Shown here: piece by piece, positions 15,503 through 25,051 of the stretch
Numbering within the stretch: position 1 is the stretch's first letter
Layout: every line of letters begins with the position of its first letter
Assembly: GCA_051659505.1 (NCBI GenBank)
Contig: JBOFOQ010000055.1
Span: 10,599-74,598 of the forward strand
Source: JAGNZR01 sp051659505
GTDB lineage: Bacteria; Fusobacteriota; Fusobacteriia; Fusobacteriales; Fusobacteriaceae
DNA length: 64,000 nt
Direction: 5' to 3'
Position numbers and translations under genes: made by a program
Notes under the pieces: generated by a model
What the model was told of the DNA's origin: nothing
What the model saw: the letters and a program-made list of their open reading frames with translations, nothing else
Database searches by the model: none

Positions 15503-17017
15503 TTAAATATCTAAAATTTCTTTTTTTAATTTTTTTATAAGACTATATTTTAATTCTATCATATCTAAAGATAAATTAACCTTGTATTTGTGTGGATTTT
15601 CTAATCTTTTTCTTTCTGGAGATATTTTTTCTAAATTAGATAAATAATAGTTTTTAGAACGATTAATATCTAAAAGTTTCCAGTAATCTTCTGTTATTTC
15701 TCCATTTTTCACAAATTCTACTGTTAATTTTTTATAAGTATATCCACCTTTAAAAACTGTACTATTAGTAAATTCAAATTTTTCATCTCTTAAAAATATA
15801 TCTTCACCTAACTCTAATTTTTTTGTATCTTTATCTCCACGTGCTAAGGTTATTAGATCTGCATAAGCTTCACCATTCTCATCATATATTCGATAAACCT
15901 CTTTAAAACCTGGATTAGATATTTTTATAACATCTTCTGAAAGTTTAATTACAGGTTCATTATCCACTTCCACTATTTTATAAACTCCTCCAAAGCATGG
16001 ATTTGATTTACTCACTGCAATAGCATCTCCTACACCATAAATGTCAACAGCAGCTCCTTGTTCTTTTAGAGCCTTTATTACATCTTCATTTAGTGAATTT
16101 GTTAATATTATTTTAGCTTTGAGAAAACCTGCTGTATCTAATTCCTGTCTTACTTTTTTAGATAGGTATGCTAAATCACCAGAATCTATTCTTACTCCAT
16201 AATTTCCATTGTAGCTATCATTTATTCCTGCATCTTTAAATGCTGCTATAGCATTTATTATTCCTATTTTTAATGTGCTATAAGTATCTATTAAAAGAAA
16301 AAGTGCATTTGATTCTCTTTTTCTTCTACATTTAATAAAAGCATCAAAAGCTAATTTTTCTGCTAATTTTCCCACACCAAAAGTTTGAATATAGGAATGA
16401 GACATTGTTCCTACACTGGGTAAACTATATTTATATTCTGTTGCTAAATTTGAGTGAGTTGCACATCCTCCAATTATAGCTGCTTTATTCCCTGCAACTG
16501 CACTATCAAAGCCATGAGCTCTTCTACTACCAAATGCTAATACATCTGTTGGATAAGCTGCTCTTGTTATTCTAGAAGCTTTAGTAGCTATTGCCATTTG
16601 CATATTCATAATATTTAGTATCGGTGTTTCCAATATTTTTGCTTGAATAAGTGGGGCTTTAACTGTTATTATCGGTTCATTAGGATAAGCAATTTCTCCA
16701 TCTCTCATAGCAAAAATACTTCCTGTAAACTTCATATTAACAAGATACTCCACTAATTTTTTTTCTTTTATTACTTTTTCAAAATATTTTCTTTTTATTT
16801 CATGAGATGTTCCATTTAGCACTTCAATTAAATAAATAACTTCCTGTACTCCTGAAACCACTGCAAAACCACCATCTTCTGTACTACGAAAAAACATATC
16901 AAAAACTGCTTCTTTTTCTTGAAATCCTTCGGCTAGTAAAACGTCACTTTCTGTATATTGATATCTATCTGAATTAATAACTTTTGCAAATTCATCTAAT
17001 ATAACTTCTTCTTGCAT
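15503..17017 (-). CDS. pncB: Nicotinate phosphoribosyltransferase
   Basis: Makes nicotinate mononucleotide from nicotinate and PRPP with ATP, the entry of the NAD salvage pathway. 504 aa, in the long bacterial PncB class. Motifs: an N-terminal YQYTESDVLLAEGFQEKEAVFDMFFR, the PRPP/ribose region LAFGSRRAHGFDSA (about 156-169), GVRIDSGDLAYLSKK (about 276), ILTNSLNEDVI (about 303) and GVGDAIAVSKSNPCFGGVYK (about 329). ATG with RBS GAAGGAG. Monocistronic start opposite dtd, sharing a 127-base divergent region. Confidence 0.93.
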   Translation of the reverse strand: MQEEVILDEFAKVINSDRYQYTESDVLLAEGFQEKEAVFDMFFRSTEDGGFAVVSGVQEVIYLIEVLNGTSHEIKRKYFEKVIKEKKLVEYLVNMKFTGSIFAMRDGEIAYPNEPIITVKAPLIQAKILETPILNIMNMQMAIATKASRITRAAYPTDVLAFGSRRAHGFDSAVAGNKAAIIGGCATHSNLATEYKYSLPSVGTMSHSYIQTFGVGKLAEKLAFDAFIKCRRKRESNALFLLIDTYSTLKIGIINAIAAFKDAGINDSYNGNYGVRIDSGDLAYLSKKVRQELDTAGFLKAKIILTNSLNEDVIKALKEQGAAVDIYGVGDAIAVSKSNPCFGGVYKIVEVDNEPVIKLSEDVIKISNPGFKEVYRIYDENGEAYADLITLARGDKDTKKLELGEDIFLRDEKFEFTNSTVFKGGYTYKKLTVEFVKNGEITEDYWKLLDINRSKNYYLSNLEKISPERKRLENPHKYKVNLSLDMIELKYSLIKKLKKEILDI

Positions 17018-17074
17018 TTTTTCTCCTTCTTTTCATTTTTTCTTAACATATTATAACATTAAATTTAATAATGG

Positions 17075-17103
17075 TTGAAACTTTTTATATAATACTATAA
17101 AAT
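17075..17103 (+). promoter_or_regulatory. Promoter of dtd
   Basis: TTGAAA (17075-17080), 17-base spacer, TAAAAT (17098-17103), about 35 bases before the ATG. Lies in the divergent region shared with pncB. Confidence 0.65.
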
Positions 17104-17144
17104 AAATTATTAACAAAAATTATTTTATAGGGAGTTGATTTATT

Positions 17145-17591
17145 ATGCGTGTTATAATACAAAGAGTGCTACATGCTTCTGTTTCAATTGAAAATGAAAT
17201 TGTGGGTAAAATCAATAACGGTTTTTTAGTTTTACTTGGAATAAAAGATACCGATACTGATAAGGAGGTAAAATGGTTAGCTGAAAAAATATGTGGTCTT
17301 AGAATTTTTGAAGATGAGAATGGAAAAATGAATAAAGAACTTAAAGATATTAACGGTGAAATTCTTCTTGTCTCACAATTTACTCTTTACGGGGATTGCA
17401 AAAAAGGAAAAAGACCTAGTTTTATTAAATCAGCAAAACCTGATATTGCCATTCCTCTCTACGAAAATTTTAAAAATGAAATTATAAAGCACTCTATTCC
17501 TCTTCAGTGCGGGGTATTTGGAGCTGATATGAAAGTAGAACTTCTAAATGATGGACCAGTTACTTTAATCATCGATACTGAGGATTTATAA
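17145..17591 (+). CDS. dtd: D-aminoacyl-tRNA deacylase
   Basis: Hydrolyses D-aminoacyl-tRNAs and glycyl-tRNA-Ala, preventing misincorporation. 148 aa, the usual size. Diagnostic motifs: MRVIIQRVLHASVSIE at the start, LLVSQFTLYGDCKKGKRPSF (about 76-95, containing the SQFTL active-site block), and NDGPVTLIIDT (about 134-144), the cross-subunit Gly-Pro motif. ATG with GGGAG. Followed after 24 bases by a 65-codon gene on the same strand. Confidence 0.95.
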   Translation: MRVIIQRVLHASVSIENEIVGKINNGFLVLLGIKDTDTDKEVKWLAEKICGLRIFEDENGKMNKELKDINGEILLVSQFTLYGDCKKGKRPSFIKSAKPDIAIPLYENFKNEIIKHSIPLQCGVFGADMKVELLNDGPVTLIIDTEDL

Positions 17592-17615
17592 AAAAATAAA
17601 AATTTTAGGAGAAAA

Positions 17616-17813
17616 ATGGAAACTTATATTATAACTGATTGGGAAAAAGATGCATTTATTTTAGAGCACCCTATTTTAGGTTGTCCTAATTCTATCGGTA
17701 TTTCATATGATGATGATTACTTCACAGTAAAATGTAAACTCATAATGGGAACTTGTACTTATAAAAACGCTGTAAAAGAAGAATATAAAGAGTGTAAATT
17801 ATTAAAAAAATAA
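17616..17813 (+). CDS. Small hypothetical protein, 65 aa
   Basis: I do not recognise it. 65 residues with RBS AGGAG six bases before the ATG. It has three well-spaced Cys (in GCPNS, VKCKL and GTCTYK) plus one more in KECKL, and short alternating strands (YIITDWEKDAFILEHP, YFTVKCKLIMG), so it may be a small beta protein, perhaps metal-binding. No signal or membrane segment. Downstream of dtd and before a strong terminator, so probably co-transcribed with dtd. Confidence 0.6.
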   Translation: METYIITDWEKDAFILEHPILGCPNSIGISYDDDYFTVKCKLIMGTCTYKNAVKEEYKECKLLKK

Positions 17814-17814
17814 T

Positions 17815-17852
17815 AAAATAGGAGAATAATTTTCATATTCTCCTATTTTTTA
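17815..17852. terminator. Bidirectional terminator between dtd unit and efflux operon
   Basis: Fourteen perfect base pairs (17815-17828 with 17836-17849) with a 7-base loop, A-run on one side and T-run on the other. Stops both converging units. Confidence 0.92.
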
Positions 17853-17859
17853 TTTTATT

Positions 17860-18249
17860 TTATACATCTGCTCTATACAAATCTGGTATAATTTTATCAA
17901 TAGGCGATACTGATATTGCAAAAATAATATTTTCTGGTAATGTCATTCTGTATTTTTTTAGTTCTTTTATCATACTATCTATCATTTCATGATGAAGTGT
18001 CATATAAAATATACAGTCTGAACCTGGCCAAGCATGAGTGTTTCTATGTCTTTTTGCCCCTTCCCAACTACTTTCAACATCTTTTACTATTGCATATCCA
18101 TAAAATTTAATACTATCTAAAAAATCAACTAAACTATTTTTCTGCTTCTCATTTATAAATATTGCTAGTTGTTTGAATCCTGCGTCAAGATAGTCTTTAT
18201 CATAATTACCACTCTCATCAAATTTCTTTATCATAGTTTCAAGCTCCAT
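17860..18249 (-). CDS. PG0541-type RND-transporter-associated protein
   Basis: 129 aa, cytosolic, no signal. It resembles the small proteins named after PG0541 that accompany RND efflux pumps in Bacteroidetes and Fusobacteria: a short alpha/beta fold (LAIFINEKQKNSLVDFLDSI, YGYAIVKDVESSWEG, NTHAWPGSDCIFYMTLHHEMIDSMIKELKKY). The conserved-looking HAWPGSD...F core sits at about 73-83. Role unknown. Thirteen bases behind the permease, it is the last gene of the TetR operon. Family name from memory, context strong. Confidence 0.75.
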   Translation of the reverse strand: MELETMIKKFDESGNYDKDYLDAGFKQLAIFINEKQKNSLVDFLDSIKFYGYAIVKDVESSWEGAKRHRNTHAWPGSDCIFYMTLHHEMIDSMIKELKKYRMTLPENIIFAISVSPIDKIIPDLYRADV

Positions 18250-18262
18250 AAAAACCCCCTAT

Positions 18263-21200
18263 TTAGTCTTTCTTCGAACTAAATTTAGTTGCAAAAGACA
18301 ATATTTTATTATTAAAATCTTCAACTAAAATGTATAAAACTGGTATAACAACAAGAGTTAAAAGTGTAGAAAAAGATAATCCAAACATAACCGTTACTGC
18401 CATTCCTGAATAAATTTCTGCTCCTTCTCCTATTCCTAATGCCATTGGTACCATTCCTAGTACTGTTGTCATAGTAGTCATAAGAATAGGACGAAGTCTT
18501 GTTGCACATGCCTCTTTTACTGCCTCTTCTCTTGCACTACCTCTTTCTCTTAATATTTCTACATAATCAATTAGAACTATTGCGTTATTTACAACTGTTC
18601 CTGCCAGCATTATAATTCCTATCATTACCATCATATTAAAAGGTTTATTTGTGACAATAAGTCCTATATAAACACCTATCATTGCAAGAGGAATTGACCC
18701 TATTATAATGAATGGTAAAGTGAAATTCTCAAATTGAGAAGCTAGAATTGCATATATCAGGAAGATTGAAATTAAGAGAGCCATTGCCATCTGAACTGAA
18801 ACATTTTCCATAAGTTCTGACTGACTTCCCCATTGATATCCAACTGTTTTTGATTTTTTCACTCCATTAAATGCCTCAACTAAAGTATTCTGAATATTTT
18901 TAAGACCTACTCCACCATCATTTACATCTATTGAAATATAGTATATTTTATCAGTTTTTTCTATTTCAGATTTACCTTCTGCCATTACTAATTTAGCAAC
19001 ATCTGAAACTTTTACAAATTTCCCGTCAGAAGTTTTAATATTTATTTGCTCTAGTGTAGCTATTTTTCTTCTATCTTCATCAGACATTCTTATTAGTACA
19101 TCTATTTCTTCTGTTCCAGTTTTAACTGTTACAGTTTTTCCTTTCCCTCTATTTCCACCAAGTAAAGAGTATGAAATAGTATCTCCTAGCTCAGCTGGGC
19201 TAATACCATAACTATTTAACTTATCTCTATCCATCACAACTCTAACTTCTTTATTTCCAGCTTCAGCTGTTGTGGATATATCAACAAGTCCTTCTTTTCC
19301 TATTATTGCATCTTTAATTTTTAGTGCAACTTCAGCTATCTCATCTAAATTATCTCCTGTAACAACAAATTGAACATCTTTTCCTGGAGTATCTGTCTGA
19401 AATTCATTTGCAATTGTTGATTTTATATCTAATACTTTTTCCATTTTAGGTCTCATTTGTTTTTGAAGATCAAAAATAGAAATTTTTCTACTAGCCTTTG
19501 GACCGATATCTATATTAACAATAACTTTTTGCTTATCTATAAGTGTTGTATAACTTTTAGTATGCTCATTTGCCTTGGCTATTTCTTCTAATTTAATTGA
19601 AATTTCCTCTGCAGCTTCTATCGATACTCCTTTAGGAAGTTCTGCTACTATAGAATATTTTCCTGTATCTTGATTTGGAAAAAATTCTGTTTTTACAATT
19701 TTAGCTCCTAATATTGTAACTATAAAAAATGTAGCTATAGCTATAAATACTGTTTTAGTCTTATTATCAAAAGCTAAATCAAATAATTTTTTATATTTTT
19801 CTTTAAACTTCTTAAATATTTTACCCTCAGTGGCTACATTTATTTTGGGATTTAAAAATCTACTTGCAACCATCGGCATAAGTGTTAGCGATACTATAAT
19901 AGCTGCTAAGTTCGAATATATTATTGCGTAAGCTAAATCTCTAAATATCTCTCTTGCAAATCCAGGTATAAATAGTATTGGAATAAAAACTACCATTGTT
20001 GTTGAAGCTGAAGCCATTATAGCTATACTTACTTCAGTTGCACCATCATCTGACGCATCTCTAACAGTTTTTTTAAGTTCCGATATATGTCTATAAATGT
20101 TATCAATAACTACAACTGAGTTATCAGTAAGCATTCCTACTCCAATGGAAAGTCCCATAAGAGATATCAAGTTTAGTGTTATTCCTTGAAAGTAAAGGAA
20201 TACAAATGTAAACATTATTGAAATTGGAAGAGCAAAAGTTATAAGAAGAGTAGCTCTTACATTTTTCAAGAAAACTAATAACACTATTGTTGCTAGTATA
20301 AGTCCTGAAAAACCATTGTTCTTTACTCCATTTATTGAACTTTCTATATTTTCTGTAGCATCAAAAATTACGTTAAATTCAACTCCAGAAGGAGCGTAAA
20401 TTTTTAATTCCTCCATATTTTTTCTAACAACTTCATTAATATCTAAAGTATTTCCAGAAGTAGTTTTATTTACTCCTATACTAACTGCATATCTACCATT
20501 CATTTTAGCTATTGACGATACATCTTCTGTAGTTAGTACTACTTCAGCTACATCTCCTAATCTTAAGGTTTTTCCATTTGATTTAATTATCATATTTTTA
20601 AAGTCATCTATTTGAGAAAATTCTCCCATAAATCTTGCTACAATATCTTTTCCACCAGTACTAATCGTTCCTAAAGGCAAGTTAACACTTGCTTGCTGAA
20701 CTAAACTATAAAGTTCTGTTGGAGTTAAATCATAGCCACTTAATTTATTTGTATCAAATTGAATTTGAATTTGCTTAGCTGCAACTCCTATTACATCTAA
20801 TCCTCCAACTCCTTGTATTCTCTCAAACCTAGGCTTTACACTTTCTTCAACAAAGGTTGACAATTCAGTTAGACTAGGACCAGATAAAATTATTTGCATT
20901 GTAGAAACGCCTCTTCCAGCTTGAAGCTTTTTTATAGTAGGCTCTGTTATTGTACTAGGGAGATCTCCCTTTATGGCATCAATCTCTGTTTGAATTTCTC
21001 CTTTTTTCGCATCTATGTCTGCACTAAAATCTAGCTCTGCTATTATAGATGATCTTCCAAAGGAAGAGCTTGATCTAATTTTAGTTATTCCTTCTATATT
21101 AGGCAAAACATCTTCAATTTTTTTTGTTATTTGACTTTCAATATCTTCTGGTACTGCCCCTTCCCATTTTGTTTCAATCATTATATTAGGAATATTCATA

Positions 21201-21316
21201 TTGGGTAGTAACTCTGTTTTTAATGAAAACAATGCTACAAAACCTAAAAATATCATAGATATCATAAACATTGTCGTTGCTACTGGTCTTTTTATTGCTA
21301 ATCCAGCTAATGTCAT
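18263..21316 (-). CDS. RND-family efflux pump permease
   Basis: Proton-driven inner-membrane component of a tripartite exporter. 1017 aa, full length for AcrB/MexB relatives. TM1 (about 11-31) is followed by the porter domain, six TM segments around 330-530, a second large periplasmic loop and the final TM cluster (about 845-1005). The proton-relay TM4 motif is GVGMLTDNSVVVIDNI with its Asp residues; the N-terminal GGLDVIG region and FFPNQDTGKYSI start the second half. Closest in style to HAE-type pumps from anaerobes. Substrates unknown. Adaptor gene lies 20 bases upstream. Confidence 0.93.
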   Translation of the reverse strand: MTLAGLAIKRPVATTMFMISMIFLGFVALFSLKTELLPNMNIPNIMIETKWEGAVPEDIESQITKKIEDVLPNIEGITKIRSSSSFGRSSIIAELDFSADIDAKKGEIQTEIDAIKGDLPSTITEPTIKKLQAGRGVSTMQIILSGPSLTELSTFVEESVKPRFERIQGVGGLDVIGVAAKQIQIQFDTNKLSGYDLTPTELYSLVQQASVNLPLGTISTGGKDIVARFMGEFSQIDDFKNMIIKSNGKTLRLGDVAEVVLTTEDVSSIAKMNGRYAVSIGVNKTTSGNTLDINEVVRKNMEELKIYAPSGVEFNVIFDATENIESSINGVKNNGFSGLILATIVLLVFLKNVRATLLITFALPISIMFTFVFLYFQGITLNLISLMGLSIGVGMLTDNSVVVIDNIYRHISELKKTVRDASDDGATEVSIAIMASASTTMVVFIPILFIPGFAREIFRDLAYAIIYSNLAAIIVSLTLMPMVASRFLNPKINVATEGKIFKKFKEKYKKLFDLAFDNKTKTVFIAIATFFIVTILGAKIVKTEFFPNQDTGKYSIVAELPKGVSIEAAEEISIKLEEIAKANEHTKSYTTLIDKQKVIVNIDIGPKASRKISIFDLQKQMRPKMEKVLDIKSTIANEFQTDTPGKDVQFVVTGDNLDEIAEVALKIKDAIIGKEGLVDISTTAEAGNKEVRVVMDRDKLNSYGISPAELGDTISYSLLGGNRGKGKTVTVKTGTEEIDVLIRMSDEDRRKIATLEQINIKTSDGKFVKVSDVAKLVMAEGKSEIEKTDKIYYISIDVNDGGVGLKNIQNTLVEAFNGVKKSKTVGYQWGSQSELMENVSVQMAMALLISIFLIYAILASQFENFTLPFIIIGSIPLAMIGVYIGLIVTNKPFNMMVMIGIIMLAGTVVNNAIVLIDYVEILRERGSAREEAVKEACATRLRPILMTTMTTVLGMVPMALGIGEGAEIYSGMAVTVMFGLSFSTLLTLVVIPVLYILVEDFNNKILSFATKFSSKKD

Positions 21317-21336
21317 CTTAAATTCTCACCCTCTTT

Positions 21337-22407
21337 TTATTTTTCTAGTTTTTCTTTAATTTTTTCTCCATCATTTAATCCAAATATTCCTTCTACAATT
21401 ACTTTATCTCCTTCTTTAATTTCCACTGATGATATTTCAATCATTGGTGAATTTATAGTTCCAGAGACCACTTCTACTCTTTTTGCCACTCCATTTTCTT
21501 CCAAGTACACATAGCTAAGTAGTGCTCTAACAAAAACTGATTTTTCAGGTACTACTAATGTATTTCTTTTTCCTGCTGGAACTGTGGCTTTTATATACAT
21601 TCCATCTTTTATTGATGAATCAATATTTGGAATTCCTAATTTTACTTTATATTTTTTTGTTTCTGTGTCTGCCACTGGATTTATTTCTTTTATATAACCT
21701 TTAAATATTTTTCCACCTAAATCTGAAACTTCAACAGTTGTCTCTCCACCTAAAGTTATACTTGAAAACCACTTTCCTGGAAAGTCAACAGATACTTCAA
21801 TTTCAGTTTCATCTATTACAGTAAATAATAAATCACCTTTTTTCACATCATTTCCTATTTTCACAAATATATTTCCTACTACACCATCAGTTAGTGCTAC
21901 TCTTTTCAGTTTATCAAAATTATCTTTAGCATCTGCAAAACGCGCTTTTTTCGCTAAATAATCACCTTGAGAATCAGTATTTCTATTTTTATAATCTAAA
22001 TACTCACTTTCAGATATTAGCTGTTTTTCATATAAAATTTGGTACTTTTCAAAATTATTTTTAGTTGTAGAAAATGTTGACTTTGCTGATTCTAAACTTG
22101 CTTTAGCAGAAAAATACTCTGCTTCTGTAGCTGAATCTTTTAAACTTATTACTAAATCACCTTTTTTTACTAAATCACCATTTTTTTTATATAATTTTAC
22201 AACTGTTCCTGTTGTATCTATTATATGATCTATTTTATTTTTAGGTATAGCTATTGCATTTCCATCATATTGATCAATTATTTCTTTTATTTTTATTTCT
22301 GTTGTTACAACTTCTTTAGCAGGTACTTCTTTTTCCTCTTCTACTTTTACCCCACAACCTGATAAAATTAAAGTACTCATTAATATTGCATAAAAAAAAC
22401 TTTTCAT
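21337..22407 (-). CDS. RND efflux periplasmic adaptor lipoprotein
   Basis: Membrane-fusion protein linking permease and TolC. 356 aa, lipoprotein signal with lipobox LSGC (Cys18). Order: lipoyl half-motif (about 60-90, GTVVKLYKKNGDLVKKGDLVISL), coiled-coil hairpin (about 95-155), second lipoyl half (GNIFVKIGNDVKKGDLLFTV), beta-barrel (about 200-270) and membrane-proximal domain ending GLNDGEKIKEKLEK. Fifteen bases after the tolC-family gene. Confidence 0.92.
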   Translation of the reverse strand: MKSFFYAILMSTLILSGCGVKVEEEKEVPAKEVVTTEIKIKEIIDQYDGNAIAIPKNKIDHIIDTTGTVVKLYKKNGDLVKKGDLVISLKDSATEAEYFSAKASLESAKSTFSTTKNNFEKYQILYEKQLISESEYLDYKNRNTDSQGDYLAKKARFADAKDNFDKLKRVALTDGVVGNIFVKIGNDVKKGDLLFTVIDETEIEVSVDFPGKWFSSITLGGETTVEVSDLGGKIFKGYIKEINPVADTETKKYKVKLGIPNIDSSIKDGMYIKATVPAGKRNTLVVPEKSVFVRALLSYVYLEENGVAKRVEVVSGTINSPMIEISSVEIKEGDKVIVEGIFGLNDGEKIKEKLEK

Positions 22408-22422
22408 TATTCTCTCCTTTTT

Positions 22423-23694
22423 TTATATTAGTAAAGATCTATATTTTTCATAATAATAGTAGTAATCATTTACAACACCATTATACTCTACTATTGAATC
22501 TCTCCATTGATTTTCTGAAGCTAAAAAATCAATAGTAGAAATCAAACCAGTATCGTATCTTTCTTTGTCCATTTTATAATTTTCTTCTGAAGCTAACATT
22601 GCTTTATATTTTGAGTCTTTCACTTTTTCAAATTTCAAAATATCCAAATATGCACTAGTTACCTTTAAATCTATTTCATCTTTAACTTTACTTTCTTTTA
22701 TTAGTTCTTTTTCTTCTTCAAGATCTTTTGCTCTATATCTATCATAGTCTTTTCCAAATTGGAATACGTTCCAATTAATTGAAATTCCTCCTCTCCATTC
22801 ACCGTCATCTACTGAATCTCTATATTTTTTTTGTTCTACAAAGGTTCCATATTTTCCAAAAGCATCTATTCTAGGTAACAAATCTGCTCTTACTATTACT
22901 TTTTGAACTCCAGCTAAATCAACTTTATTTTTTGCTATTAAAGCGTCTACGCTTTTCTCTTTAGCTTGATTTTTATCTTTATCAAAATCAATATTGCTAG
23001 TTAAATTATCAGAAATATCAAAACTTACAACTTCAATACTTTCCAAAGAGTTAAGCCCAACTTGTAACTTCAAATTTTCTTTTTCCACTTTTATACTATT
23101 AGTACTTCCAATTATTTTTGATTCTATATCTAGTAAAGCGTATTCTGTTTTTAGTAAATCTGTTTTAGTTATTAATCTCATATCCAATTGAATTTTTTGT
23201 TTTAAATATCTAGCTTCTATCTCTTTTTTCGAAGCATAGAACGCCTCTAAATCTCTCTTATCTTTTACTATTGTTGAGTATGTTTTAATTACATTTAAAC
23301 GAGTATCTCTTATTTCAGCAACATATTGTAGTCTGTATGTTGATTCATAAATTTTAGCTCCTTTTATTGCTCCAATTATTGACCCACCTTGAAATATAGG
23401 TTGTGTTACTCCTATTGATTGAGTGTACCCAGATTTAGAGTTAAAATCTTCTCCTCTTTTTATCATATTTCTTTTATTCTCACCCTTCTGGTACTGACCA
23501 CTATAAACAACAGAAGGAAGAGCTGTTTTAAAAGCTGAACTCAAATCTAACTTAGAAATCTCTATATCTTTTTCCGCTGCTTTAACATTTTTAGCATTTT
23601 TCATAGCCAAACTAGTAGCTTCATCTAATGTTACGGTTCTTGCAAATAAAGTAGATGTAACTAATGTTAAAATTAATAAAATTCTTTTCCACAT
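22423..23694 (-). CDS. TolC-family outer-membrane efflux protein
   Basis: Outer-membrane channel of the pump. 423 aa with signal peptide ending TSTLFA, then two repeated OEP domains of helix-strand-helix: the first with LDEATSLAMKNAKNVKAAEKDIE and GYTQSIGVTQPIFQGGSIIGAI, the second with ISINWNVFQFGKDYDRYRAKDLE and ERYDTGLISTIDFLASENQW. Start two bases after the TetR stop, RBS GGAGAAAG inside the end of tetR. An unusual order: regulator, channel, adaptor, permease, small protein. Confidence 0.92.
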   Translation of the reverse strand: MWKRILLILTLVTSTLFARTVTLDEATSLAMKNAKNVKAAEKDIEISKLDLSSAFKTALPSVVYSGQYQKGENKRNMIKRGEDFNSKSGYTQSIGVTQPIFQGGSIIGAIKGAKIYESTYRLQYVAEIRDTRLNVIKTYSTIVKDKRDLEAFYASKKEIEARYLKQKIQLDMRLITKTDLLKTEYALLDIESKIIGSTNSIKVEKENLKLQVGLNSLESIEVVSFDISDNLTSNIDFDKDKNQAKEKSVDALIAKNKVDLAGVQKVIVRADLLPRIDAFGKYGTFVEQKKYRDSVDDGEWRGGISINWNVFQFGKDYDRYRAKDLEEEKELIKESKVKDEIDLKVTSAYLDILKFEKVKDSKYKAMLASEENYKMDKERYDTGLISTIDFLASENQWRDSIVEYNGVVNDYYYYYEKYRSLLI

Positions 23695-23696
23695 AT

Positions 23697-24353
23697 CTAT
23701 CTTTCTCCTTTTAAAATATTCAAAATTATTTTATGAATAAATCTAATTTCTTTTTCAATATTTTTACTATTTATTCTTTTATATGCTAAGTCTATATCTT
23801 TAGTATACATTCCCTCTTCACCTTCTAAATTACTATAATATACATTTTTTTTTAAATAAAAAAACAATATTTCTTCAATTAAAGTTGCATATTCTATATT
23901 TTTTGTGTGTTCTTCTATTCCAAATTCATTTTCAATAATGCCTAGCCATGTTTCAACATTTTCATCTCTTATTGTTATGAGTTTTTTTCTTGTTTTTAAG
24001 CATAACTTGTCAAAATTATACGCTAAATTTAATACTATTAATGTTGTTTTTATTTTATTTTCATCTATATTAAATCTTAATTTTAAATTATGTAAAATCA
24101 TCTCTTCTAAAATATGTTTTTTACCTAAAATTTCTTTCTTTCTATTTCTAGAATTTTTCAATATTTCATCAAGTATACTATTTAGCAGTTCTTCTTTTGA
24201 GGAAAAATATGTATAAAAACTTCCTTTAGATATTTTAATATTACTAGTTATATTCTCTACGGTTGTCTTTTGATATCCGTTTTTCAAAATAAGAGTTTTA
24301 GCTGAGACAATAATATTTTCTTTTTTCTCTACTTTTCTTTTTTCTCTTGTCAT
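23697..24353 (-). CDS. TetR/AcrR-family transcriptional regulator
   Basis: 218 aa. The N-terminal TetR helix-turn-helix occupies about 12-58: ILKNGYQKTTVENITSNIKISKGSFYTYFSSKEELLNSIL, with the SKGSFYTYF recognition helix. The C-terminal 150 residues form the variable ligand/dimer domain. First gene of the efflux operon, so autoregulation and control of the pump are expected; a perfect 14-bp palindrome at its transcription start is the likely operator. Ligand unknown. Confidence 0.93.
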   Translation of the reverse strand: MTREKRKVEKKENIIVSAKTLILKNGYQKTTVENITSNIKISKGSFYTYFSSKEELLNSILDEILKNSRNRKKEILGKKHILEEMILHNLKLRFNIDENKIKTTLIVLNLAYNFDKLCLKTRKKLITIRDENVETWLGIIENEFGIEEHTKNIEYATLIEEILFFYLKKNVYYSNLEGEEGMYTKDIDLAYKRINSKNIEKEIRFIHKIILNILKGER

Positions 24354-24386
24354 TTAAATACTCCTTCGCTCCTCGCCTATAATCAT

Positions 24387-24400
24387 TGACTTTAAAGTCA
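24387..24400. promoter_or_regulatory. Putative TetR operator, perfect palindrome
   Basis: TGACTTTAAAGTCA, a perfect 14-bp palindrome between the -10 box (24409-24414) and the tetR ATG (24353), covering the expected start site near 24402. Right size and position for a TetR dimer to block its own promoter. Inference from sequence. Confidence 0.65.
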
Positions 24401-24408
24401 CCTGTACT

Positions 24409-24437
24409 ATAATAACTTATTTTTTGTTTTATGTCAA
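24409..24437 (-). promoter_or_regulatory. Promoter of the tetR-tolC-RND operon
   Basis: TTGACA (24437-24432), 17 bases, TATTAT (24414-24409) on the minus strand; one of the best promoters in the window. No other promoter is visible between the operon genes. Confidence 0.8.
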
Positions 24438-24538
24438 TATAATTCTTGCATTTTACCGATATTTAATTTAAAATGTATTCACTTTAACTATATCTTAAAA
24501 ATATTTCTTAAATATTTTTATTTAGGAGTGATAAATTT

Positions 24539-25051
24539 ATGAATAAAAAAAAAATATTTCTTATTGTTTTTCCAATTTTATTAGGATTTTTTATATATCT
24601 TTTATTTAGAAGTAAATCTCTATTTTATTTTAGTTTTTTCAAGTTTATGAATATTGATGGATATATAACAAACTTTAGAGAGCTTGCCCTAAGTTTTAGA
24701 AAAGCTATCCCTAATTGGGTTATTTATGCCCTCCCTGATGGTCTTTGGATCTTTTCCTTAGGTATAGCTCTTTTATATTCTTCTTTTTATTTTCTACAAA
24801 ATTTTATTATTTATACTTTTACATTTTTATTTATGATTGGGTTCGAATTTTTACAACTTCATTTTGGTGGTCATGGTAAAACAATTGGAACTTTTGATAC
24901 TAGCGATATTTATGCATTTTTTATAGGATATATTTTAGCGCTTATTTTTTCTATTTTCTCAGAAAAAAAAAATCGTACAAGTAATCTTGATATAATTTTC
25001 ATCATACTTATTTATGCTATTTTAGCAACTCTCCCTACTTTATTTAAATAA
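24539..25051 (+). CDS. VanZ-like membrane protein
   Basis: 170 aa with four to five hydrophobic segments (about 5-23, 68-85, 90-104, 124-142, 150-168). The block IGFEFLQLHFGGHGKTIGTFDTSDIYAFFIGYILALIF fits the VanZ-like pattern (acidic plus Gln in a TM helix, then a polar loop with Asp, then a Gly-containing helix). VanZ confers low teicoplanin resistance in enterococci; most relatives have no known role. RBS AGGAG. Its end overlaps the alr end by 8 bases, tail to tail. Confidence 0.7.
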   Translation: MNKKKIFLIVFPILLGFFIYLLFRSKSLFYFSFFKFMNIDGYITNFRELALSFRKAIPNWVIYALPDGLWIFSLGIALLYSSFYFLQNFIIYTFTFLFMIGFEFLQLHFGGHGKTIGTFDTSDIYAFFIGYILALIFSIFSEKKNRTSNLDIIFIILIYAILATLPTLFK

